Shown: positions 9,476-17,355 of the stretch, piece after piece
How positions within the stretch are numbered: position 1 is the first letter of the stretch
Layout: every line of letters starts with the position of its first letter
DNA from: Microseira wollei NIES-4236
GTDB taxonomy: Bacteria; Cyanobacteriota; Cyanobacteriia; Cyanobacteriales; Aerosakkonemataceae
Assembly: GCF_020521235.1 (NCBI RefSeq)
Contig: NZ_BLAY01000061.1
Span: forward strand, 1 to 51,684
DNA length: 51,684 bases
Direction: 5' to 3'
The notes under the pieces: generated by a model
What the model was told of the DNA's origin: nothing
The model's input: only the letters and a program-made list of their open reading frames with translations
The model's database searches: none
Translations under genes and position numbers: made by a program

Positions 9476-9997
9476 ATGGCTCAATTTAGCGTTAATGCCC
9501 AGCGGTTTGACCCATACAAAAATTTCAAATTCCGCGTTAAGTGGGATGGGCGTTATGTGGCGGGGGTGAGCAAAGTCGGCGCACTGAAGCGGACGACGGA
9601 AGTGGTAAAACACAGGGAAGGAGGAGATCCGAGTAGTAGTCGCAAATCTCCAGGGCGAACTGAGTACGAAGCAATTACCCTAGAACGCGGCGTGACTCAC
9701 GATACCGAGTTTGAGCAGTGGGCGAATAAAGTTTGGAACTACGGATCGGGTTTGGGTGCAGAAGTTTCGCTCAAGGATTTTCGCAAAGATATTATCATCG
9801 AAGTTTACAACGAAGCCGGTCAGTTAGCGATTGCTTATAGGGTTTTCCGCTGCTGGGTTTCAGAATACCAAGCCATGCCAGATTTGGATGCGAATGCTAA
9901 TGCTGTCGCCATCCAAAACATCAAGTTGGAAAACGAAGGTTGGGAACGCGATTACGAAGTCACAGAACCAACGGAACTCAGTTTTGTGGAACCTTAA
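9476..9997 (+). CDS. Contractile injection system tube protein (gp19/Afp1-like)
   Basis: The 173-residue product matches the T4 gp19-like inner tube family. Its rings stack inside the sheath and carry the payload. The N-terminal FSVNAQRFDPYKNFKFRVKWDGRYVAGVSKV and KRTTEVVKHREGGDPSSSRKSPGRTEYEAITLERGVTHD are characteristic. The ATG at 9476 is preceded by AGGAGG at 9466-9471; the ATG at 9458 would add six residues and lacks as good a site. The gene follows the sheath after a GC-rich hairpin. Only one tube paralogue is adjacent here, whereas Afp/PVC loci have two. Confidence 0.95.
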   Translation: MAQFSVNAQRFDPYKNFKFRVKWDGRYVAGVSKVGALKRTTEVVKHREGGDPSSSRKSPGRTEYEAITLERGVTHDTEFEQWANKVWNYGSGLGAEVSLKDFRKDIIIEVYNEAGQLAIAYRVFRCWVSEYQAMPDLDANANAVAIQNIKLENEGWERDYEVTEPTELSFVEP

Positions 9998-10250
9998 GAG
10001 TTAATTGTTAATGGCTGGCTAATGGCTAATGGCTAATGGCTAATGGCTAATGGCTAATGGCTAATGGCTAATGGCTAATGGCTAATGGCTAATGGCTAAT
10101 GGCTAATTAATTTCCCTCTTCCCAATTAGCAATTAGCAATTAGCAATTAGCAATTCCCAATTAGCAATTAGCAATTAGCCATTAGCAATTAGCAATTAGC
10201 AATTCCCAATTAGCCATTAGCAATTAGCAATTCCCAATTACCCATCACTA
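9998..10250. repeat. Opposed heptad arrays between tube and baseplate genes
   Basis: About fourteen copies of ATGGCTA (10010-10108) are followed by some fifteen TTAGCAA/TTAGCCA-type heptads (10124-10236). AATGGCT and AGCAATT pair with one mismatch per heptad, so the transcript could fold into a stem of about 100 bp. The second array ends about 15 bases before the next start codon, and no good ribosome site is left there. Confidence 0.9.
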
Positions 10251-10255
10251 AAAAA

Positions 10256-10990
10256 ATGCGTTCTCTAAGTGCTAGCGATATCTTGCAAATTTGGGAGTTA
10301 GGGTTGTGTCAGCATCCCCTGCAACGGGCTGTGACTATTTTGACTGTCGCTTTTCCGGAAATGAGTGCTGAGGAAGTGGCTTCGCTGACAATTGGGGAGC
10401 GAGACGGGTATCTTTTGAGACTCAGGGAATGGACGTTTGGAACGGGGATGAAGGGTTTTGCGGCATGTCCGCAGTGTAGCGATCGCTTAGAGTTCACCTT
10501 AGATGTAGCAGATATTCGCGTTGGCGATAATCAACCGATAGAGTCGGAATACAGGCTATCTTACGGGGAAATAGAGTTACAGTTTCGACTTCCTAACAGT
10601 CGGGATTTAGCGGCGATCGCTAGTTGTAACAACCCGATTATCGCCCAACAGCGGCTAATTCAACGGTGCGTGTTGCAGGCGAAACAAGATGGGGCGATTT
10701 TAGGGACAAACGAGTTATCGGAGGAAGCGATCGCACAACTGGCAAAACAAATGGCAAAGTGCGACCCCCAAGCGGAAATTATGCTGGATTTTACTTGTCC
10801 GGGGTGCAACTACCAATGGCAAACTCTGTTTGACATTACCGCATTTTTTTGGAGCGAAATTGCTGCTTTTGCTAAACGCTTGCTGCGGGAAGTTCACACC
10901 CTAGCAAAAGCTTATGGTTGGCGCGAAGCGGATATTTTAGCCATGAGTCACCAGCGGCGGCAGTTTTATTTGGAAATGGTGGGATTATGA
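10256..10990 (+). CDS. gp26-like baseplate-associated protein with two CxxC pairs
   Basis: The 244-residue product resembles the T4 gp26-type baseplate/chaperone family found in eCIS loci. The N-terminal SASDILQIWELGLCQHPLQRA is typical. Two CxxC pairs (ACPQCSDRLEF near residue 71 and TCPGCNYQW near 181) could bind zinc. The C-terminal part (ITAFFWSEIAAFAKRLLREVHTLAKAYGW) is alpha-helical and resembles the usual hydrophobic end of this family. It overlaps the next gene by ATGA (10987-10990), so translation is probably coupled. The specific role, baseplate assembly rather than structure, is inferred from the family and position. Confidence 0.75.
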   Translation: MRSLSASDILQIWELGLCQHPLQRAVTILTVAFPEMSAEEVASLTIGERDGYLLRLREWTFGTGMKGFAACPQCSDRLEFTLDVADIRVGDNQPIESEYRLSYGEIELQFRLPNSRDLAAIASCNNPIIAQQRLIQRCVLQAKQDGAILGTNELSEEAIAQLAKQMAKCDPQAEIMLDFTCPGCNYQWQTLFDITAFFWSEIAAFAKRLLREVHTLAKAYGWREADILAMSHQRRQFYLEMVGL

Positions 10991-11907
10991 CAAATTTTCT
11001 GACTAGATTGGTAGGACGTACCCTCGGCACAATACCCGTGGTACAACCCCGAATTGCCTCGATGTACGATCCGGGAATGGGAATTGGGGAGCAGGGGAGC
11101 AGGGGAGCAGGGGAGCAGGGGAGCAGGGGAGAGGGGGAAATTTTCATTTCTAATAAACCTAGTGAAAATATCAACTCTTTGACAGGCGAGACGCCTATCC
11201 CACAAGAGTTTTTGGAGAAGTCTAACGATCGATCTCCAATTTCTCATCAGCTGACGATACCGCTTGCACCTGGGGAAATTCAAAGGGAAGTAGATGTAGG
11301 GGATGAGTTATTTAATAGTATCGTGGTTGAAAATCGGGGTGAGTTTGCTAAAGCAGCGACGGGGATATCTTTTCAACCGAACTCTACAAGTTTTGATAGT
11401 CCCGAAATGCAGAGGAAACCAAAAAATTCGCAGTTTGCAGATGGATTGATTGGCGACAAGGTTGAATCAACGCCTATGATTTCAAATCGCTTATCTGTTC
11501 CATCCCTTCGATCTGACGCGGGGATTGTTGCTGCATCTTTTGACAATAACAGAGTAACTGTAATCTCATCTCCAAATCAAGAAGATACTCGACTGCATCG
11601 AAACGCAGACTCATTAACTATGGGTGAAACAATTGCGGCAATACCCGAATCGCCTGAATTAAAACAAAAACCGCCCAATCCCAGCAGCGGGAAAGATGAG
11701 CAGATGGAGAGATTACCCATCACCGATTACCCATCACCAATTCCCAATTACCAATTCCCAATTCCCCAAACAACTCGAGTCAGTATTGGTCGGATTGAAG
11801 TGCGGGCAATTCCGGCGCCACCTGCGCCACCAGCACCGCGCAAATCGATGCCAACACCTAAATTATCGCTGTCAGATTATTTGCGAAAAAGTGGAGGTGG
11901 GGGATGA
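10987..11907 (+). CDS. Proline-rich, repeat-invaded eCIS operon protein of unknown function
   Basis: The start at 10987 overlaps the previous stop (ATGA) and the end overlaps the next start (ATGA at 11904), so this 306-residue frame is part of the translationally coupled run. I do not recognise a domain. The C-terminus has IGRIEVRAIPAPPAPPAPRK and then LSLSDYLRKSGGGG, a pattern I recall from small proteins beside eCIS cap genes. The middle looks disordered and contains three repeat types in frame: a GGGGAGCA array (about 11079-11140, Gly-Glu-Gln-Ser-Arg), the TGETPIPQEFLEKSN coding repeat (11178-11226), and heptad-derived PITDYPSPIPNYQFPIP (about 11715-11768). A tape-measure or linker role is possible but unproven. 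Confidence 0.7.
   Translation: MTNFLTRLVGRTLGTIPVVQPRIASMYDPGMGIGEQGSRGAGEQGSRGEGEIFISNKPSENINSLTGETPIPQEFLEKSNDRSPISHQLTIPLAPGEIQREVDVGDELFNSIVVENRGEFAKAATGISFQPNSTSFDSPEMQRKPKNSQFADGLIGDKVESTPMISNRLSVPSLRSDAGIVAASFDNNRVTVISSPNQEDTRLHRNADSLTMGETIAAIPESPELKQKPPNPSSGKDEQMERLPITDYPSPIPNYQFPIPQTTRVSIGRIEVRAIPAPPAPPAPRKSMPTPKLSLSDYLRKSGGGG
11178..11226. repeat. Protein-coding repeat copy 1 (TGETPIPQEFLEKSN)
   Basis: This copy of the roughly 48-bp core lies in the disordered middle of the Pro-rich protein gene and is translated in the same frame as the copies at 31206-31277 and 49533-49590. Confidence 0.85.
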
Positions 11908-13196
11908 GTAATTTTTTAGCGATCGCAACAGTCACTGCTACTTTTAGTCAAACTATTAGTAGTGCTGTCCAAGCATCTGTTCCCGGTGCTGAGGTAACCA
12001 CCCAGCGTCCCCACGCACCGGAGAAAGACGAAAAACCGCACGTGAATATTTATCTTTATCAAGTCACTCACAATGCTGCTTGGATTAACGCCGATCTTCC
12101 TACTCGTCGCGCCGAAGGAACCCTCGTGCAGCGCCCTCAAATTGCCCTCGATCTCCACTATTTGTTGACGTTTTATGGCGATGAAACCGAGTTTGTCCCC
12201 CAGCGTTTAATGGGCAGTACCTTGAGTGCTATACATGCCAAACCAATTCTAACTAGAGAAGCGATCCGCAAGCTGATTGATACTGCCCAATATCCTCATC
12301 TTTCTGATGAGTATCTGGAAACCTCTAACTTGGATGAACAGGTGGAATTAATCAAATTTTCGCCAATTTCCATGAATCTGGAAGAGCTATCCAAATTGTG
12401 GTCGGTGTTTTTCCAAACACCTTATGCCTTATCGGTTGCCTATCAAGCTTCGGTGGCGCTGATCGAGGCGGAAATTGCGCCCCAGAGAGCGTTGCCGGTG
12501 CGCGAGCGCAATATCTACGTCATGCCTTTCCGGCAACCTATTATTGAGCAAGTTATTTCATCTTCTGGCACAAATAAACCGATTTTTATAGACAGCAACT
12601 TACTCATTTTGGGCAAGCAATTAAAAGGCGATATTACCACGGTCAAACTAGGAGAAATTGAAGCCACACCACTCCCAGAAAATATCGGCGAAAACCAAAT
12701 AGAATTAACACTTGTATCTTTGGCTTTAAAAGCTGGCGTTCAAGCTGTACAGGTGGTGCATAAAATCAACTTTGGCACCAGCGCATCCGACCCCCATCGA
12801 GGTTTTGAATCCAATGTAGCGGCGTTCGTTTTGCACCCAAAAATTACAGTTTCGATTAGTTCTGTAATCTGCACAATTACAAACGGCATCACCCGATGTT
12901 CCGCTGAGGTGACGGTGAATTTTACGCCCAATGTTGGCAAGCGGCAGCGAGTCGTTTTGTTACTAAACGAGTTCCTTTCTGTACCTGCTAATTCGGCAAG
13001 AGCTTATAGCTTTAATGCTCCATTAAATAACGGAATTACAGACCCAAATCAAGATGAAACTGCTGCGATTGCGATTCCAATTAAGGGGGTAGCACCGGGA
13101 AATTATCTAGTGCGCGTGCAAGTAGACGGCGCAGAGAGCAACCTTGGTGCAAACGCCGCCGGACTTTACAACTCGCCGCAGGTGACAATCTCATGA
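11904..13196 (+). CDS. DUF4255 (Pvc16-N) family tube-cap protein
   Basis: The 430-residue product has a DUF4255 domain at about 1-200, marked by IATVTATFSQTISSAVQA, RPHAPEKDEKPHVNIYLYQVTHNAAWINADLPTRR and LHYLLTFYGDE. The family includes Afp16/Pvc16, which caps and terminates the sheath-tube assembly at the distal end. The C-terminal half (about 215-430) is beta-rich, Ig-like, and may be an extra cap decoration. The family is usually about 200-400 residues, so this is at the long end. It is coupled to both neighbours by ATGA overlaps. Confidence 0.9.
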   Translation: MSNFLAIATVTATFSQTISSAVQASVPGAEVTTQRPHAPEKDEKPHVNIYLYQVTHNAAWINADLPTRRAEGTLVQRPQIALDLHYLLTFYGDETEFVPQRLMGSTLSAIHAKPILTREAIRKLIDTAQYPHLSDEYLETSNLDEQVELIKFSPISMNLEELSKLWSVFFQTPYALSVAYQASVALIEAEIAPQRALPVRERNIYVMPFRQPIIEQVISSSGTNKPIFIDSNLLILGKQLKGDITTVKLGEIEATPLPENIGENQIELTLVSLALKAGVQAVQVVHKINFGTSASDPHRGFESNVAAFVLHPKITVSISSVICTITNGITRCSAEVTVNFTPNVGKRQRVVLLLNEFLSVPANSARAYSFNAPLNNGITDPNQDETAAIAIPIKGVAPGNYLVRVQVDGAESNLGANAAGLYNSPQVTIS

Positions 13197-15277
13197 ACAA
13201 TATTGCACCTCCTAACTGGCAAGAAGCAAACCAGCGTTACCTAACAGCAGCGTTGGCAAAAATTCGGATATATTTACAGCAGTATATCGCTCGTTATCAA
13301 GGGAATAATACTGTTGAAATAACTCACATCTTGCACCTTGAGGCAGATCCTCAGCATTTTCGTTCCCAGGTTGAACCTGGGAACGAGATCCGGGAGGTTA
13401 TAACCGAGATTGCAGCAGAGGAATTAGAAGCGATCGCTTCTACAATGCCCCACCCTCCAGCTTTGGATAGACTATGTGTCGCGTTTAACTTGTCACCATT
13501 TGAGCGTCATGTTTTGCTGTTGTGTGCGGGAGTAGAATTGAGTGCATCTTTAGCGAAACTTTGTGCAGAAGCTCAAGGCAATTCCCAGTTTAATTATCCA
13601 ACATTTAGCTTAGCATTAGCCGTTTTTCCAGAATCTCACTGGAGTGCTTTAGCACCTGTTGCAACCTTACGTCATTGGCGATTAATCGAGGTAGGAAATG
13701 GGGAAAGTTTGACTCAGAATCGCCTGGGAATTGACGAACGGATTTTGCATTATTTAACAGGCGTATCCTACATCGACGATCGCTTGCAAGGATTGATAGA
13801 ACCTGCGATCGCCGGAGAATGGTCAGATGAACTGCCTGCCTCTCACCGCGCGATCGCGCAACAAATTGTTACGATTTGGTCGCGGACAAAAAGAGGATCG
13901 GTTTTACCTGCAATCCAACTTTGCGGGGAAGAATTGGTGGGAAAACAAGCGATCGCAATATCCGCTTGTACTGCTTTAGGTATGCAATTGCAAGTTCTCC
14001 ACGCTGGCGATATTCCCAATAACGTAGCTGAAAGAGAAGCGTTAATGCGTTTGTGGGGAAGGGAAGCAGTGCTGAGTGGCAGCGCCCTACTTTTAGATTG
14101 CCAGGAGTTGGAAGGCGTGTCAATGCGCGTTTTGCTGTCGTTTGTGGAACGATCGCCTGGTTTATTATTAATAGCTATTCGCGAACCTTTACCAACTCCT
14201 ACTCGTCCAGTTATTCGCCTAGATATCAACAAACCGACTTTTCTAGAACAGCAGATATTGTGGAAAAGTGCCTTGGGTTCCTTATCCGAGCAATTAAACG
14301 GAAAAATAGCAATTTTAGCAACGCAATTCAACTTAAGTCCCCCAGCAATTAGCGCCGTTAGTATCGAAGTATTGAATCACATCAACCAAGAAACTAACCA
14401 ATTACCAATTACCAATTACCAATTACCAAATTTATTATGGAATTCTTGTCGAGTGCAGGCGCGATCGCGTTTAGAAACTCTCGCCCAACGCATCGAATCT
14501 ACCGCTAATTGGGATAACTTAGTATTACCAGAATCCCAACGCCAAATGCTGCGGGATATTGCTGCCAATGTCAGACAAAGATCCAAGGTATACGAAACTT
14601 GGGGGTTTGCTAGAGATACGCGGGGATTGGGAATTAGCGCTTTGTTTGTCGGCGCTAGTGGAACTGGTAAAACAATGGCAGCAGAAGTACTCGCAAATGA
14701 ATTACAATTAGACTTATATCGAATTGACTTAAGTTCGGTTGTTAGCAAATACATTGGCGAAACAGAGAAGAACTTACGGCGCGTATTTGATGCCGCAGAA
14801 ACAGGCGGGGCAATTCTATTATTTGACGAAGCAGATGCCTTATTTGGCAAGCGGTCTGAAGTAAAAGATAGCCACGATCGCTATGCTAATATCGAGGTAA
14901 GTTACCTGCTGCAACGCATGGAAGCTTATCGAGGTTTAGCTATTTTAACTACGAATCTCAAAAGCGCTTTAGATACTGCTTTTTTGCGCCGCATTCGCTT
15001 CGTGGTGCAGTTTCCTTTCCCAGATGCAACGCAGCGCAAAGAAATTTGGCGGCGCATCTTTCCAGCCAAAACGCCAATAGAAGGGCTAGATTTTGACAAG
15101 TTAGCGCGGCTGAACGTTCCTGGGGGTAATATCCGCAATATTGCTTTAAATGCGGCTTTTTTGGCAGCCGATGCGGGGGAATCGGTGCGGATGTCCCATT
15201 TATTACGCGCTGCTAAATGTGAATACGGGAAGTTGGAGAAATCTTTGACAGAGACAGAAATTGGAGGGTGGGTATGA
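13193..15277 (+). CDS. AAA+ ATPase of the contractile injection system (Afp15/Pvc15-like)
   Basis: The 694-residue product has an N-terminal helical/ATPase-like half and a C-terminal AAA+ domain. The latter has Walker A GASGTGKT at 487-494, Walker B LLFDEADALFGKRSEVKD with D545-E546, and an arginine finger region (FLRRIRFVVQFPFPD). eCIS loci nearly always carry such an ATPase, probably for assembly or cargo loading. It starts by ATGA overlap with the cap gene and ends by ATGA overlap with the next small gene. Residues about 402-414 (NQLPITNYQLPN) are encoded by a heptad-type repeat (ATTACCA) inside the gene, in the linker between halves. Confidence 0.93.
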   Translation: MNNIAPPNWQEANQRYLTAALAKIRIYLQQYIARYQGNNTVEITHILHLEADPQHFRSQVEPGNEIREVITEIAAEELEAIASTMPHPPALDRLCVAFNLSPFERHVLLLCAGVELSASLAKLCAEAQGNSQFNYPTFSLALAVFPESHWSALAPVATLRHWRLIEVGNGESLTQNRLGIDERILHYLTGVSYIDDRLQGLIEPAIAGEWSDELPASHRAIAQQIVTIWSRTKRGSVLPAIQLCGEELVGKQAIAISACTALGMQLQVLHAGDIPNNVAEREALMRLWGREAVLSGSALLLDCQELEGVSMRVLLSFVERSPGLLLIAIREPLPTPTRPVIRLDINKPTFLEQQILWKSALGSLSEQLNGKIAILATQFNLSPPAISAVSIEVLNHINQETNQLPITNYQLPNLLWNSCRVQARSRLETLAQRIESTANWDNLVLPESQRQMLRDIAANVRQRSKVYETWGFARDTRGLGISALFVGASGTGKTMAAEVLANELQLDLYRIDLSSVVSKYIGETEKNLRRVFDAAETGGAILLFDEADALFGKRSEVKDSHDRYANIEVSYLLQRMEAYRGLAILTTNLKSALDTAFLRRIRFVVQFPFPDATQRKEIWRRIFPAKTPIEGLDFDKLARLNVPGGNIRNIALNAAFLAADAGESVRMSHLLRAAKCEYGKLEKSLTETEIGGWV

Positions 15278-15528
15278 ACAACATTGAATTGCATATTGAA
15301 GAGTTGGTATTGCATGGGATGGGGGGGAGCGATCGCTACTTAATTGGCGAAGCACTCCAGCAAGAATTAACCAGATTGTTGAGCGAAAAAGGCTTACCGC
15401 CTTCACTCGCTCAAGGAGGTGAAATTGCCCGCATAAATGCTGGCGAATTTGAGATGAAATCGGGGGCGAAACCAGAAGCAATTGGAATTCAGATAGCGCA
15501 TAAAATTTATGGAGGATTAAGGGAATAA
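15274..15528 (+). CDS. Small conserved-looking protein after the eCIS ATPase
   Basis: This 84-residue frame starts by ATGA overlap with the ATPase stop, so it is very likely translated with it. I do not recognise a named family. It reads as a compact mostly helical protein (IELHIEELVLHGM, RYLIGEALQQELTRLLSEKGL, then AIGIQIAHKIYGGLRE at the end). The position immediately after the ATPase and before the cargo island suggests a structural accessory or adaptor. That is inference. Confidence 0.7.
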   Translation: MNNIELHIEELVLHGMGGSDRYLIGEALQQELTRLLSEKGLPPSLAQGGEIARINAGEFEMKSGAKPEAIGIQIAHKIYGGLRE

Positions 15529-15583
15529 AATCTCAATTCGGCAAGATATACTGAAAAATAGCTTCTCCCAAAACTCAACAGTT

Positions 15584-16279
15584 ATGGTACAACAACTATC
15601 TGCTCAAACCACATCAGAAATCATCTACCCTGACAGCGACGGAGAACCGATGGCAGAGAACACAGAACAGTTCAAATGGATTGTCCTGATTAAAGAGAAC
15701 TTAGAAATTTGGTTTGCTGGCGCAGCGGACGTATTTGTCGCTGGAGATTTGCTGTGGTATCCGGTTGAAGGAAATAACAAACTTCGGCAAGCTCCTGATA
15801 CGATGGTTATCTTCGGACGCCCCAAAGGAAAACGCGGTTCTTACAAGCAATGGGAAGAAGAGAATATACCGCCGCAGGTAGTTTTTGAAATTCTTTCTCC
15901 AGGGAATCGCAGCAAAAAAATGTTTGAGAAACTGTTGTTTTATCAACGCTATGGCGTGCAGGAATATTACATTTACGATCCAGACGATAACGAATTAACC
16001 GGCTTAGTTCGTTCTGGAGATTGGTTAGAGCCAATTGAAGAGATGAATAATTGGGTGAGTCCGCTGTTAGAAATTCGCTTTGAACTGACAGAAAATAGCC
16101 TGGAAATTTATCGTCCAGATGGAAGGCGGTTCCTAACTTCGGTGGAATTGGAACAACGAGCTAACGAGGCGACAGCGAGAGCTGAGGAGGCGACAGCGAG
16201 ACTCGAACAAGAACAACAGCGCTATCAAGCGTTATTAGAACAACTACGACAGAAAGGCATCGATCCAGAGCAATTGTAA
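15584..16279 (+). CDS. Uma2 family (DUF820) putative endonuclease
   Basis: The 231-residue product is a Uma2-family PD-(D/E)XK-like protein, very abundant in cyanobacteria and of unclear biological role. Visible family marks are PDTMVIFGRPKGKRGSYKQWEEENIPPQVVFEILSPGNRSKKM (catalytic-type Asp and E-x-LS), YYIYDPDD and a C-terminal Glu/Ala-rich coiled coil (about 185-231, with REEATAR-like repeats). It interrupts the injection-system operon and is probably a passenger, not a component. Intergenic distances of 55 and about 74 bp separate it from neighbours. Confidence 0.9.
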   Translation: MVQQLSAQTTSEIIYPDSDGEPMAENTEQFKWIVLIKENLEIWFAGAADVFVAGDLLWYPVEGNNKLRQAPDTMVIFGRPKGKRGSYKQWEEENIPPQVVFEILSPGNRSKKMFEKLLFYQRYGVQEYYIYDPDDNELTGLVRSGDWLEPIEEMNNWVSPLLEIRFELTENSLEIYRPDGRRFLTSVELEQRANEATARAEEATARLEQEQQRYQALLEQLRQKGIDPEQL

Positions 16280-16353
16280 GTCACGGGCGATCGCTTACGG
16301 CAGGCTGGCGATCGCTCGATCCAGGTAACTCAGCGAATCGGGAGATTAAGGTT

Positions 16354-16479
16354 ATGAGAGAACGATCGCAAACCCAAACAAAAACAACACCCAAACCATC
16401 TTTCACACTTGTTAAATCAGGACTGTTACAGCGCAAATGTGCCTGCAGTAATACCAACCAATTATCCCAAACAAACTGA
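16354..16479 (+). pseudogene. Duplicate leader fragment of the eCIS cargo protein (41 codons)
   Basis: This short frame, MRERSQTQTKTTPKPSF through SGLLQRKCACSN, is nearly the same as the first 32 residues of the cargo protein at 17356 (MRTRSQTQTKPTPKPSF through SGLLQRKCACGN). The DNA is similar from about 16340. It then stops after eight unrelated residues, and a toxin-antitoxin pair follows at once. It is best read as the cut-off start of a former or duplicated cargo gene. A functional 41-residue peptide cannot be excluded. Confidence 0.8.
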
Positions 16480-16487
16480 TAATAACT

Positions 16488-16739
16488 ATGACCCAAATTA
16501 CCCTGGATATACCTGAAGAAGCATTCCCCAATCGCTATCCTTCTCCAGCAGAATTTACCCAGGCAATGAGAATTGCCGCTGCAATCTACTGGTATGCCCG
16601 TGGGGAAATTTCCCAAGGCAAAGCTGCTCAACTGGCAGGACTCAATCGCAAAGAGTTTCTGGAAGTCCTTGCCCGCGAACGAGTTGATGTCTTCCTCGTA
16701 GACTTCGACGATCTCAACCAGGAGTTGGCTCGTGGTTGA
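16488..16739 (+). CDS. UPF0175 family protein, probable antitoxin
   Basis: This 83-residue protein has the UPF0175 pattern: an N-terminal LDIPEEAF strand, then a helix-turn-helix-like stretch (RIAAAIYWYARGEISQGKAAQLAGLNRKEFLEVLARERVD). Such proteins are commonly paired with DUF3368 PIN-like proteins and are thought to act as DNA-binding antitoxins. Its stop overlaps the next GTG start by 8 bp, as in a toxin-antitoxin operon. Confidence 0.88.
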   Translation: MTQITLDIPEEAFPNRYPSPAEFTQAMRIAAAIYWYARGEISQGKAAQLAGLNRKEFLEVLARERVDVFLVDFDDLNQELARG

Positions 16740-17238
16740 ACAGTCATCTGAAGCGGCTGTGTCTCCTGTTATTGACTCTTCGCCTCTGATTTTGCTGACT
16801 AAAGCTAACTTGTTGAGCCTTTTGCAGATGTTTTACCCAGAAGTGTTAGTCCCTTCCGCCGTTGCTACAGAAATCCAGCAGTATGGAGAAACAGATGTGA
16901 CCTTTCAAGCTCTAACTCAGACGGATTGGCTGGTTATAGTCGAAACCCCATCGGTGCCAGAACCCATCGGGGCTTGCAACCTTGACCCTGGCGAAGCAGC
17001 GGTACTGGCTTGGGCATATAACCACCCAGGTACTGAGGCAATTCTGGACGATCTCGCTGCTCGTCGCTGTGCCAATAGTCTTAACATTCCGGTTCGAGGA
17101 ACTCTCGGTTTGGTACTGACTGCCAAGCAACAAGGAAAAATTCCAGCCGCCAGACCTGTCCTGGAACAACTTCGCCAGTCAGGGATGTACCTCTCCGATC
17201 GAGTGCTTAATCAAGCTCTGGCGATCGTTGGAGAGTAG
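16732..17238 (+). CDS. DUF3368 PIN-like protein, probable toxin
   Basis: The GTG at 16732 overlaps the UPF0175 gene. The 168-residue product is a DUF3368 protein related to PIN RNases. The N-terminal VIDSSPLILLTKANLLSLL carries the first conserved Asp. LDPGEAAVLAWAYN and AILDDLAARRCAN carry the central Glu and later Asp, followed by RGTLGLVLTAKQQGKI. With the upstream UPF0175 gene it forms a recognisable pair whose likely action is RNA cleavage, although activity of this subfamily is poorly established. It separates the leader fragment from the intact cargo gene, so it looks like an insertion. Confidence 0.88.
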   Translation: MVEQSSEAAVSPVIDSSPLILLTKANLLSLLQMFYPEVLVPSAVATEIQQYGETDVTFQALTQTDWLVIVETPSVPEPIGACNLDPGEAAVLAWAYNHPGTEAILDDLAARRCANSLNIPVRGTLGLVLTAKQQGKIPAARPVLEQLRQSGMYLSDRVLNQALAIVGE

Positions 17239-17355
17239 AACCTAAATCCAAAATCATTATGACCAGTTTCGGGCATCGACTCAGAAATGCTGGACTAGAG
17301 AACTGGCTCAATTTAGAAGAACAACTTTTGCCAACGCTATCGGGAGATTGGGAAA

